The position numbers were made by a program, and so were the translations under genes. The notes under the pieces were generated by a model that saw only the letters and a program-made list of their open reading frames with translations, was not told the DNA's origin and made no database searches. This document shows positions 1 to 7,405 of a stretch of 64,000 nt of DNA, one piece after another (the stretch's first letter is position 1; each line of letters starts with the position of its first letter). Where the stretch lies: NCBI RefSeq assembly GCF_000688295.1, contig NZ_JHZF01000011.1:1793215-1857214 (forward strand). Direction: 5' to 3'. The stretch is from Pseudooceanicola nanhaiensis DSM 18065 (GTDB taxonomy: Bacteria > Pseudomonadota > Alphaproteobacteria > Rhodobacterales > Rhodobacteraceae).

Positions 1-1
1 T

Positions 2-55
2 GTGAAGGCCCGCGGCGTGACGGTGGTCAAACACGGGCTGACCGAGCTCGGCTGA
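2..55 (+). CDS. 3' end of an unidentified CDS (cut by window edge)
   Basis: An open frame enters from the left edge and stops with TGA at 53-55. Its last residues are VKARGVTVVKHGLTELG. Seventeen residues are too few to name a family. It lies 42 bp upstream of the SDR gene on the same strand and may share its operon. Confidence 0.5.
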   Translation: MKARGVTVVKHGLTELG

Positions 56-97
56 ACACTTCCTCAACCAATTCGGATTATCCCCCAAGGAGGACAC

Positions 98-958
98 ATG
101 GGACTACTCGACGGCAAGGTCACGATCATCACCGGGGCGGGCAACGGTCTCGGCGCGGCATATGCCAAACTGTTCGGAAAGGAGGGCGCGAAGGTCCTCG
201 TCAACGACCTGGGCGGGGCGCGTGACGGCTCCGGCGGCTCCATCGGCGCGGCGCAGGCCGTGGTGGACGAGATCAGGGCAGCGGGCGGCGAGGCGATCGC
301 CAACGGCGACGATGTCTCGACCATGGAAGGCGGGCAGTCGATCTTCGATCAGGCGATGGCCGAATGGGGCCGCGTGGACATCCTGATCAACAACGCGGGC
401 ATCCTGCGCGACGAGACGTTCCACAAGGGGTCCGAGGCGAACTGGGACGCGGTCATCAAGGTCCACCTCAAGGGCACCTATTGCGTCACGAAACCCGTCT
501 GGCAATGGATGCGCGACAACGGCGGCGGCGTGGTGGTGAACACGACCTCGACATCGGGCCTGATCGGCAACTTCGGCCAGACCAACTATGGCGCGGCCAA
601 GGCGGGGATCGCGGGGCTGACCCGGAACCTCGCCATCGAGGGGCGGAAATACGGCATCCGCGTCTGGGGCATGTCGCCCGGCGCGCTCACCCGGATGACT
701 TCGGACCTGCCGCGCTACCGCGAGATGACCGAGAGCGGCGAGGATTTCCCCGTCACCGGCCAGCCCGACACCATCGCGCAGGCCATGCTCTACATGTGCT
801 CGGACCTCTCCGGCGATCAGACCGGCAAGTTCATGCATGTCGCGCGCCAGGGCGTGGCCGAGCTGAAGGTCATGCGCTCCAAGGGATGGGAGCCGACCCA
901 TGCCTATACCGCGCAGGAGATCGCGGATCATTACGACGAGGTCTTCTTCCCCGATTGA
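98..958 (+). CDS. SDR family oxidoreductase, (3R)-hydroxyacyl-CoA dehydrogenase type
   Basis: A 286-residue short-chain dehydrogenase. The nucleotide-binding motif TGAGNGLG is at residues 12-19, NNAG at about 98-101, and the catalytic pair Tyr164/Lys168 in NYGAAK, with a Ser near 150. The segment VNDLGG after the second beta-strand, followed by a Gly/Ser-rich stretch, resembles the SDR domain of peroxisomal multifunctional enzyme type 2, so oxidation of a 3-hydroxyacyl-CoA or reduction of a 3-oxoacyl-CoA is the best guess; the substrate is inferred. An AAGGAGG ribosome-binding site sits just before the ATG, which fixes the start. A perfect hairpin follows the stop. Confidence 0.85.
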   Translation: MGLLDGKVTIITGAGNGLGAAYAKLFGKEGAKVLVNDLGGARDGSGGSIGAAQAVVDEIRAAGGEAIANGDDVSTMEGGQSIFDQAMAEWGRVDILINNAGILRDETFHKGSEANWDAVIKVHLKGTYCVTKPVWQWMRDNGGGVVVNTTSTSGLIGNFGQTNYGAAKAGIAGLTRNLAIEGRKYGIRVWGMSPGALTRMTSDLPRYREMTESGEDFPVTGQPDTIAQAMLYMCSDLSGDQTGKFMHVARQGVAELKVMRSKGWEPTHAYTAQEIADHYDEVFFPD

Positions 959-965
959 GACAGCC

Positions 966-990
966 CCCGGAGCGGTCCGACCGCTCCGGG
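966..990 (+). terminator. hairpin terminator after the SDR gene
   Basis: A perfect 11-bp stem, CCCGGAGCGGT (966-976) pairing with ACCGCTCCGGG (980-990) around a 3-nt loop, begins 8 nt after the SDR stop. No clear T-run follows, so termination efficiency is uncertain. Confidence 0.5.
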
Positions 991-1029
991 TCCGCGATCC
1001 CGGCCCGGCCCGCCTGCGCGCGGGCCAGG

Positions 1030-1058
1030 TTGACATCCCCCCGCCGCTGCGCCATCCG
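1030..1058 (+). promoter_or_regulatory. possible argC promoter
   Basis: A perfect TTGACA -35 hexamer lies at 1030-1035, about 90 nt before argC and downstream of the SDR hairpin. The -10 region 17-18 nt later (CATCCG) is a poor match, so this is only a candidate. Confidence 0.3.
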
Positions 1059-1121
1059 CTCGGACGTTTATCCAACGCCAGCCTGCCCGAGCGGCAGGCC
1101 GCAGAGCATCGGGACAGGACC

Positions 1122-2096
1122 ATGAGCATTCGCACCGGCATCGTAGGCATCAGCGGCTTCGGCGGTGGAGAGGCGCTCCGACTGATCGCGGCCCATCCCG
1201 CGTTCGAGCTGGTCTATGCCGCAGGCGACAGCACCGCCGGCAGTCGTATTGCCGACCGTTTCCCCGGGGCGCCGCACGGCCTCGCCGATCTCGTGATCGA
1301 GAAATGGGACCCCGAGGCGCTTCCTGAGCTCGACCTTCTCTTCGCCTCGCTGCCCACCGGGGCCTCGGCCGAGGCGCTGGCCCGGGTGCCCGGGAGCGTC
1401 AGGATCGTCGACATCGGCGGCGACCACCGGCATGTCGACGGCTGGGCCTACGGCCTCGCCGACGTCTGGCCCGAGAGGATCGCGGGCCAGCGCCGCGTCG
1501 CCAATCCCGGCTGCTTCCCCGCCGCGGCGCTGACCGCGCTGGCGCCGCTGCTGACGGAAGGGCTGATCGCCCCCGGCACCATCGTGATCGACGCCAAGAC
1601 GGGCGTCTCCGGCGCCGGTCGCGGTGGCGGCGACGGCTTCGGCTATGCGACCACGAACGAGAACCTGCAGCCCTACGGCCTGCTGAAACACGTGCACATG
1701 CCCGAGATGGAAACGACCATCGGCCTGCTCTCGGGCGGCAGCGCGGCGGGGCTCGTCTTCACGCCGCATCTCGTGCCGATGACCCGCGGGCTGCTGGTCA
1801 CCATGTATTGCCGCGGGCAGGCGACCACCGCGCAATGCCGCGACGCCGCCCGCGCCTTCTACGCCGACCGGCCCTTCGTCCGGCTGAGCGACGCACCCCC
1901 GCAGACCAAATGGGCCGCGGGGTCGAACCTCTGCTTCGTTCATTACGCCGCCGATCCGGCGCGCGACCTCGTGATGGCACTCGGCGTCGTCGACAATCTC
2001 GGCAAGGGGGCGGCGGGACAGGCCGTGCAGAATGCGAACATCATCTGCGATCTGCCCGAAACGACCGGGCTGGCGGGGATGCCGGTCTGGCCCTGA
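1122..2096 (+). CDS. argC: N-acetyl-gamma-glutamyl-phosphate reductase
   Basis: A 324-residue NADPH-dependent reductase of arginine synthesis that converts N-acetyl-glutamyl-phosphate to the semialdehyde. A Gly-rich nucleotide-binding start (GISGFGGGEALRL) lies near residues 8-20, the catalytic Cys131 is in NPGCFP, and a conserved histidine pair follows in LKHVHMPEME near 188-195. Length matches the long ArgC type. The frame is open further upstream, but the ATG at 1122 puts the Gly-rich motif at the usual distance from the N-terminus and has GGGACAGGA before it. The gene stands alone, with no other arg gene in the window. Confidence 0.93.
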   Translation: MSIRTGIVGISGFGGGEALRLIAAHPAFELVYAAGDSTAGSRIADRFPGAPHGLADLVIEKWDPEALPELDLLFASLPTGASAEALARVPGSVRIVDIGGDHRHVDGWAYGLADVWPERIAGQRRVANPGCFPAAALTALAPLLTEGLIAPGTIVIDAKTGVSGAGRGGGDGFGYATTNENLQPYGLLKHVHMPEMETTIGLLSGGSAAGLVFTPHLVPMTRGLLVTMYCRGQATTAQCRDAARAFYADRPFVRLSDAPPQTKWAAGSNLCFVHYAADPARDLVMALGVVDNLGKGAAGQAVQNANIICDLPETTGLAGMPVWP

Positions 2097-2121
2097 GCGC
2101 CGCTGCGCGGGGCGGGGCGCG

Positions 2122-2153
2122 TTAACCAATAATCAACCAAGACGCGCCTAGCC
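2122..2153 (+). promoter_or_regulatory. CtrA-like box and -10 element upstream of comM
   Basis: TTAAC (2122-2126), 6 nt, TCAAC (2133-2137) matches the CtrA consensus TTAA-N7-TTAA with one mismatch. A CTAGCC hexamer at 2148-2153 stands 25 nt before the comM ATG and could be the -10, which would place the box over the -35 region, as at CtrA-activated promoters. That competence homologues including comM are CtrA-dependent in Rhodobacter capsulatus is known; use of this site is inferred. Confidence 0.5.
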
Positions 2154-2172
2154 TGTCCGCAGGGGGACCGGG

Positions 2173-3696
2173 ATGATCGCACGCGCCTACACCGTCGCAT
2201 TCGAGGGGGTGGATCCCCGCCCGGTCGAGGTGCAATGCGCGGTCACCCCGGGCGTGCCCGCCTTCTCCATCGTCGGCCTGCCGGACAAGGCCGTGTCCGA
2301 GGCGCGCGACCGGGTCCGGACGGCGCTCAACGCGCTGCGGGTCGCGCTGCCCTCGCGCCGGATCACCGTGAACCTCTCGCCCGCCGACCTGCCGAAGGAG
2401 GGCAGCCATTTCGACCTGCCGATCGCGCTGGCCCTGCTCGCGGCGATCGAGATCATCCCGCCCGACGCCGCCGAAGGCTACCTCGCGCTCGGCGAGCTGT
2501 CGCTCGACGGCACGCTGGTCCCGGTGCTCGGCGCCCTGCCCGCCGCGATGGCGGCCGCCGAGCAGGAGCGCGGGCTGATCTGCCCCGAAGGCTCCTCGGC
2601 CGAGGCGGCCTTCAGCGGCGCGACCGAGGTGCTGGGCGCGCCCTCCCTCACCGCGCTCGTCGGCCATTTCACCGGCCAGGGCGTGATCGCCCCCGCCGAG
2701 CCGGGCGAGGTGCGGATGGATGCCTCGGGGCTCGACCTGACGGATGTGAAGGGACAGGAGCGGGCGAAACGCGCGCTCGAGATCGCGGCGGCGGGGCGGC
2801 ATCATCTGTTCCTCGTCGGCACGCCTGGCAGCGGAAAGTCGATGCTCTCGGCCCGCCTGCCGACGATCCTGCCGCCGCTCTCGGCGCAGGAGGCGCTCGA
2901 AACCTCGATGATCCACTCGCTCTCGGGCCTGCTGACCCGCGGCGGCATCTCGCGCAGCCGCCCGTTCCGGGAGCCGCATCACACCGCCTCGATGGCAGCC
3001 ATCGTGGGTGGCGGGCGCGGATCGAAACCCGGAGAGATCTCGCTGGCGCACAACGGCGTGCTGTTCCTCGACGAACTGCCCGAGTTTCCCCGCGCGGTGC
3101 TGGAGACGCTGCGCCAGCCGATCGAGACCGGAGAGATCGTCGTCTCCCGCGCCAATGCGCATGTCCGCTACCCGGCGCGTTTCCTGCTGATCGCCGCCGC
3201 CAACCCCTGCCGCTGCGGCTACCTGCCCGACGCCGCCCGGGCCTGCCCCCGCGCGCCGGGCTGCGGATCGGATTACCTCGGCCGCATCTCCGGCCCGCTG
3301 ATGGACCGTTTCGACCTGCGCGTGGAGGTGCCGCCGGTGGCCTTCTCGGACCTCGGACGCGCGCCGGGGGGCGAGCCCTCGCCGGTGGTCGCGGCCCGCG
3401 TCGCCGCCGCGCGGGCGGTGCAGGCGGAGCGGTTCGCGGGCGCGGGCGGGACGCGGCTGAACGCCGATCTCGCGGGCCGCGCGCTCGAGACGCTGGCGGC
3501 ACCGGATGCGGAGGGCAAGGCGCTTCTGCTGCGCTCGGCCGAGCAGTTCGGCATCTCGGCCCGGGGCTACCACCGGGTCCTGCGGGTGGCGCGGACGATC
3601 GCGGATCTCGACGGCTCGACCGCCGTGCGGCGGGTTCACGTGGCCGAGGCGATCAGCTTCCGGCTGACCACGCTCTCCGAGACGATGCCGGGCTGA
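2173..3696 (+). CDS. comM: ComM/YifB-family Mg-chelatase-like AAA+ ATPase
   Basis: A 507-residue protein of the YifB/ComM family, a hexameric helicase that drives branch migration during integration of incoming single-stranded DNA. The N-terminal ChlI-like (Lon-protease-fold) domain spans about residues 15-140. The AAA+ core has Walker A GTPGSGKS near 215-223 and Walker B LFLDELPEF near 295-304, followed by the family's cysteine cluster in NPCRCGYLPD...CPRAPGC and a C-terminal Mg-chelatase domain. Length is typical. The ATG at 2173 follows an AGGGGGA site. The CtrA-like box upstream fits a competence or gene-transfer-agent recipient role. Confidence 0.92.
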   Translation: MIARAYTVAFEGVDPRPVEVQCAVTPGVPAFSIVGLPDKAVSEARDRVRTALNALRVALPSRRITVNLSPADLPKEGSHFDLPIALALLAAIEIIPPDAAEGYLALGELSLDGTLVPVLGALPAAMAAAEQERGLICPEGSSAEAAFSGATEVLGAPSLTALVGHFTGQGVIAPAEPGEVRMDASGLDLTDVKGQERAKRALEIAAAGRHHLFLVGTPGSGKSMLSARLPTILPPLSAQEALETSMIHSLSGLLTRGGISRSRPFREPHHTASMAAIVGGGRGSKPGEISLAHNGVLFLDELPEFPRAVLETLRQPIETGEIVVSRANAHVRYPARFLLIAAANPCRCGYLPDAARACPRAPGCGSDYLGRISGPLMDRFDLRVEVPPVAFSDLGRAPGGEPSPVVAARVAAARAVQAERFAGAGGTRLNADLAGRALETLAAPDAEGKALLLRSAEQFGISARGYHRVLRVARTIADLDGSTAVRRVHVAEAISFRLTTLSETMPG

Positions 3697-3705
3697 GGCG
3701 CGGGC

Positions 3706-4641
3706 TCAGACCCGCTTCGCCTCGATCGCCTCCCAGATCTTCGCGGCGACGTTGATCCCGTCGAAACGCTCGAGCTCCTGGATGCCCGTGGGCGAGGTCA
3801 CGTTGATCTCGGTCAGGTGCTCGCCGATCACGTCGATGCCGACGAAAACCTGCCCCTTCTCCTTCAGCACCGGGCCGATGGTGGCGCAGATCTCGCGGTC
3901 GCGATCGGTCAGGGCGACCTTCTCGGGGCGGCCGCCGACATGCATGTTCGACCGCGTCTCGCCCTCGGCCGGCACGCGGTTGATGGCGCCGATCGGTTCT
4001 CCGTCGACGAGGATGACGCGCTTGTCGCCCCTGGTCACGGCGGGGAGGTATTTCTGCACGATCAGCGGCTCACGCGAGAAATTGGTGAAGAGCTCGTAGA
4101 GCGAGGACAGGTTGCGGTCGTTCTCGTCCAGCCGGAACACCCCGGCCCCGCCGTTGCCATAGAGCGGCTTGAGGATGATGTCGCCGTGCTTCGCCTTGAA
4201 GGCGCGGATGGTGGCCAGGTCGCGGGCGACCGAGGTGGGCGGCATGAGCTGCGGGAAATCCAGGACCAGCAGCTTCTCGGGGCAGTTGCGCACCCAGAAC
4301 GGGTCGTTCACCACCAGCGTCTTGGGATGGACCCGGTCGAGCAGGTGCGTCGTCGTGATGTAGTGCATGTCGAAGGGCGGATCCTGGCGCAGCCAGACGA
4401 CGTCGATCTCGGCCAGGTCGATGTCCCGGGCCTCGCCCAAGGTGACGTGGTCGCCCTTGACGCGGCGCAGCTCCATCGGGCGCGCGGTCGCGACGACCCG
4501 GCCCTCACGATAGGAGAGCTGATCCGGCCCGTAGAACCACAGCTCGTGACCCCGCGCCTGCGCTTCCTCGGCCAGCCGGAAGCTGCTGTCGGCGTTGATA
4601 TCCACCCCCTGGATGGGGTCCATCTGAAAGGCCACCTTCAT
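3706..4641 (-). CDS. gshB: glutathione synthase
   Basis: A 311-residue ATP-grasp ligase joining glycine to gamma-glutamylcysteine. The N-terminal substrate domain begins [21 protein letters not shown]; the ATP-grasp core includes [13 protein letters not shown] near 155-170, QKYLPAV with GDKR, and the metal-binding C-terminus [17 protein letters not shown] near 265-285, all characteristic of bacterial GshB. It is last in a minus-strand block after rsmI and yraN, an order common in alphaproteobacteria. It converges on comM with only 9 bp between the two stops. Confidence 0.96.
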   Translation of the reverse strand: MKVAFQMDPIQGVDINADSSFRLAEEAQARGHELWFYGPDQLSYREGRVVATARPMELRRVKGDHVTLGEARDIDLAEIDVVWLRQDPPFDMHYITTTHLLDRVHPKTLVVNDPFWVRNCPEKLLVLDFPQLMPPTSVARDLATIRAFKAKHGDIILKPLYGNGGAGVFRLDENDRNLSSLYELFTNFSREPLIVQKYLPAVTRGDKRVILVDGEPIGAINRVPAEGETRSNMHVGGRPEKVALTDRDREICATIGPVLKEKGQVFVGIDVIGEHLTEINVTSPTGIQELERFDGINVAAKIWEAIEAKRV

Positions 4642-4737
4642 CGCTGTCCCGTCCTTCTCTGCTGCGAGGCCGGTCCTTGATGACGCAGAAGGCGGAGGGG
4701 TGCAATGGCGCTCGGGCGGGCGGAAAGGGGCGGGTGA

Positions 4738-5148
4738 TCAGGCGGCGAGCGCGTTTTCCAGGATCCGGAGGTCGCCCCGTGCGTCGACCAGCCCGATGTC
4801 GAAGCGCATCTCGGTCAGCGAGCCGCCCGGTTCGCCGCCCACGAATTCCTCGGCCGCCCGGCAGATGCGGCCGATCTGGCGCTGGCCGAGACTGCAGAGC
4901 GCGGCGTCGAAATCCCGCGCCGCCTTCACCTCGACGAAGATCACCGCGTCGCCGTCCCGGAAGATCAGGTCGATCTCGCCGCTGCGGCCACGCCAACGGC
5001 GGGCGGCGAGCGCGTAGCCACGGCGTTCGTACTCCATCGCGACACGATCTTCGGCCGCCGCCCCGCCCAGATGGGCCATCCGTCCGCGAGACCGCCGGCG
5101 CGCCGTGACGGGCGCCCCGCAGATGTGTTCGTCCGGCCAGTGCCGCAT
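4738..5148 (-). CDS. YraN/UPF0102 family putative endonuclease
   Basis: A 136-residue member of UPF0102 (YraN), a small restriction-endonuclease-fold protein of unproven role. The conserved core GEIDLIFRDGDAVIFVEVK near residues 55-73 carries the Asp and Glu-x-Lys of the PD-(D/E)xK nuclease signature. The frame stays open further upstream, but the ATG at 5148 has an AGGAGG 6 nt before it and starts 22 nt after the rsmI stop, so this start is preferred. The rsmI-yraN pairing is widespread in proteobacteria. Confidence 0.85.
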   Translation of the reverse strand: MRHWPDEHICGAPVTARRRSRGRMAHLGGAAAEDRVAMEYERRGYALAARRWRGRSGEIDLIFRDGDAVIFVEVKAARDFDAALCSLGQRQIGRICRAAEEFVGGEPGGSLTEMRFDIGLVDARGDLRILENALAA

Positions 5149-5170
5149 CGCATCCCTCCTGCGGGGCGCG

Positions 5171-6031
5171 TCACTTGCCCCGATCCATGTCCAGCGCGCG
5201 CTGGTAGGCGTCGCGCCGTTTGGCGCCGAGCGTGGCGACCGCATGATCGGCCGCATCCCGGACCGACATGCTATCCAGAGCCTCGCGCAGGACGGTGTCT
5301 AGATCAGCCAGGCTAACATTCGATGAATCCCCCTCCCCGATCAGCACCACGATCTCGCCCCGCGGCGCATCGGCCTCGCAGCCTGCGGCCAGCTCGGCCA
5401 GCGTGCCGCGGCGGACCTCCTCGAAGCGCTTGGTCAGCTCGCGGCAGAGCGCGGCCGGGCGCTCGGCGCCCAGCACCTCGGCCGCGTCGCGCAGCATCGC
5501 GGCCACCCGCTTGGGCGATTCGTAGAAGATCAGCGTCGCCGGCACCGCCGCCAGCCCCTGCATCGCCGTCTTCCGCTTGCCGCTCGCGTTCGGCAGGAAC
5601 CCGGCGAAGAGGAACCGGTCCGACGGCAGGCCCGAGAGGGTCAGGGCCACCACCGCCGCCACCGCGCCCGGCGCGGCGGTCACGCCATGGCCTGCATCGC
5701 GCGCGGCGCGCGCCAGGGTGAAGCCCGGGTCCGCCACCAGCGGCGTGCCGGCCTCGGAGGCATAGGCCACCGAGCGCCCGGCCTCGAGTTCGGCCAGGAT
5801 GCGCGGCCGGACCCTGGCGCCGTTGTGATCGTGATAGGCCAGCAGCGGACGATCGCCGAGCGCGATGCCGTGGATCTCCATCAGCCGGCGCAGCGAGCGG
5901 GTGTCCTCGGCCGCCAGCACCTCGGCCGAGGCCAGAATATCGAGCGCGCGCAGGGTGATGTCCCGCGCCGTGCCGATCGGGACCGAGACGAGGTAGAGCC
6001 CGCCCGGCAGTTTCTCGACGTCCGGATTCAC
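5171..6031 (-). CDS. rsmI: 16S rRNA (cytidine(1402)-2'-O)-methyltransferase
   Basis: A 286-residue SAM-dependent methyltransferase of the tetrapyrrole-methylase fold that 2'-O-methylates C1402 in the ribosomal P site. Family motifs are LYLVSVPIGTARDITLRAL near residues 12-30, AEDTR near 41-45, and FYESPKR near 170-176. The usual SDAGTP motif reads SEAGTP here (near 93-98), an Asp-to-Glu change. First gene of the rsmI-yraN-gshB block; divergent from the lipoprotein gene at 6144. Confidence 0.94.
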   Translation of the reverse strand: MNPDVEKLPGGLYLVSVPIGTARDITLRALDILASAEVLAAEDTRSLRRLMEIHGIALGDRPLLAYHDHNGARVRPRILAELEAGRSVAYASEAGTPLVADPGFTLARAARDAGHGVTAAPGAVAAVVALTLSGLPSDRFLFAGFLPNASGKRKTAMQGLAAVPATLIFYESPKRVAAMLRDAAEVLGAERPAALCRELTKRFEEVRRGTLAELAAGCEADAPRGEIVVLIGEGDSSNVSLADLDTVLREALDSMSVRDAADHAVATLGAKRRDAYQRALDMDRGK

Positions 6032-6054
6032 GGCTGGATTCCCCTTCTCAACCC

Positions 6055-6062
6055 TCTATAGT
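6055..6062 (+). promoter_or_regulatory. possible -10 in the rsmI / lipoprotein intergenic region
   Basis: The 112-bp divergent region holds CTATAGT; TATAGT at 6057-6062 matches the -10 consensus at five of six positions, about 82 nt before the lipoprotein ATG. The -35 at the expected distance (CTGGAT) is weak, so the assignment is tentative. Confidence 0.3.
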
Positions 6063-6143
6063 CCGGCTGAGATACATGCCTCGGAGCCAGAGCCTCCGCG
6101 CCCGCCGGGCCGGGAGCGGCCCGACATTGCAAGGAGGCACGCC

Positions 6144-7322
6144 ATGTTCGCCCTTTTGAAAGCCGCCTGCAAGGCGCCCAAACGCCTGATCGCAGGTCTT
6201 GCCGCCGCGGCGGCCGTCGCCGCCTGTGCGCCGGTCAACATGGCGGGCGGATTGAGCGGGCCGGCGGTCGACCCCGGCCAGCCGGTGCAGGTCGCGCTGC
6301 TCGTGCCCAAGGGATCCGGCGCGGCCGGGGACGCGGTGCTCGCACGGAGCCTCGAGAACGCCGCCCGGCTGGCCATGAACGACCTCGGCGGGGTCGAGAT
6401 CGACCTGCGCGTCTACGACACCCAGGGCAATGCCGCGACCGCGCAGCGGGTCGCCAACCAGGCGGTTGTCGAAGGCGCGAAGATCATCCTCGGCCCGGTC
6501 TACGCGGGCAACGCGAACGCGGCAGGCCTCGCCGCGGCGCAGGGCGGCGTGAACGTGCTGTCCTTCTCGAACAACGCCTCGATCGCCGGCGGCAATGTCT
6601 GGGTGCTGGGCCATACCTTCGAGAACACCGCCGACCGGCTTGCCTCCTATGCCGCGCGGCAGGGCAAGAACCGCGCCGTGATCGCCTATTCCACCGACGT
6701 GCAGGGCCAGACCGCGGCCAATGCGCTGCGCAGCGCCGTGAAGGGCGCGGGCGGCCAGATCGTCGCCGAGGTGCCGCACGAATTCTCGCAGCAGGGCGTC
6801 GTGAACGCCGTGCCCAAGATCAAGGCGGCGGTCGATTCGGCGGGCGCGGATGCGCTCTACCTGACGGCCAACACCGCGGGCGCGCTGCCGCTCTTCAGCC
6901 AGATGCTGCCGGAACAGGGCGTGACGAGCGCCACCACGCAGTTCATCGGCCTGACCCGCTGGGACATCCCGGCTCAGACCCTCGCGCTGCCGGGCGTCCA
7001 GGGCGGCTGGTTCGCCCTGCCCGACCCGAACCGCACGGCGCAGTTCAACGCGCGCTACGGCTCGGCCTACGGCTCGGCGCCGCACCCGATCGCCAGCCTC
7101 GCCTATGACGGCATCGCGGCCGTCGGCGCGCTGGCCAAGCAGGGCCGCGGACTGGGCGCGCGCGACCTGACGCAGGGCGCGGGCTTCCAGGGCACCGGCG
7201 GCGTCTTCCGCCTGCTGCCCAACGGCTCGAACGAACGCGGCCTTGCCGTGGCGACCATCGCGAACCAGCGGGTGCAGGTCATCGACCCCGCGCCGCGTGG
7301 TTTCGGAGGGGCCGGATTCTGA
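6144..7322 (+). CDS. LpoA/YraM-like lipoprotein, penicillin-binding protein activator
   Basis: A 392-residue outer-membrane lipoprotein candidate: basic N-terminus, a hydrophobic Ala-rich segment, and a lipobox VAAC with the acylated Cys near residue 29. The rest has the periplasmic-binding-protein fold (VQVALLVPKGSGAAGDAV..., LILGPVYAGN, VNVLSFSNN) seen in YraM/LpoA, which activates peptidoglycan synthases in enterobacteria. It lacks the N-terminal TPR domain of E. coli LpoA (about 670 residues), as alphaproteobacterial members do. Divergent from rsmI, as yraM is in many proteobacteria. Its stop overlaps the likely true start region of glnD. Confidence 0.85.
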   Translation: MFALLKAACKAPKRLIAGLAAAAAVAACAPVNMAGGLSGPAVDPGQPVQVALLVPKGSGAAGDAVLARSLENAARLAMNDLGGVEIDLRVYDTQGNAATAQRVANQAVVEGAKIILGPVYAGNANAAGLAAAQGGVNVLSFSNNASIAGGNVWVLGHTFENTADRLASYAARQGKNRAVIAYSTDVQGQTAANALRSAVKGAGGQIVAEVPHEFSQQGVVNAVPKIKAAVDSAGADALYLTANTAGALPLFSQMLPEQGVTSATTQFIGLTRWDIPAQTLALPGVQGGWFALPDPNRTAQFNARYGSAYGSAPHPIASLAYDGIAAVGALAKQGRGLGARDLTQGAGFQGTGGVFRLLPNGSNERGLAVATIANQRVQVIDPAPRGFGGAGF

Positions 7323-7405
7323 CCTCCCCGAGTGTTGCAGACGTTTCCCTGGCCGGGCCGGATGACCTCATCTGCCCGGCCGAGGTCATTTTCGACCGCG
7401 CCGCA

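Noticed and set aside
104..1150. Long minus-strand frame opposite the first SDR gene, and similar frames opposite argC, comM, phoX, copA and the ABC exporter
   Set aside because: Stop-poor frames are expected in GC-rich DNA; compositions are Arg/Ala/Gly-rich with no recognisable domain.
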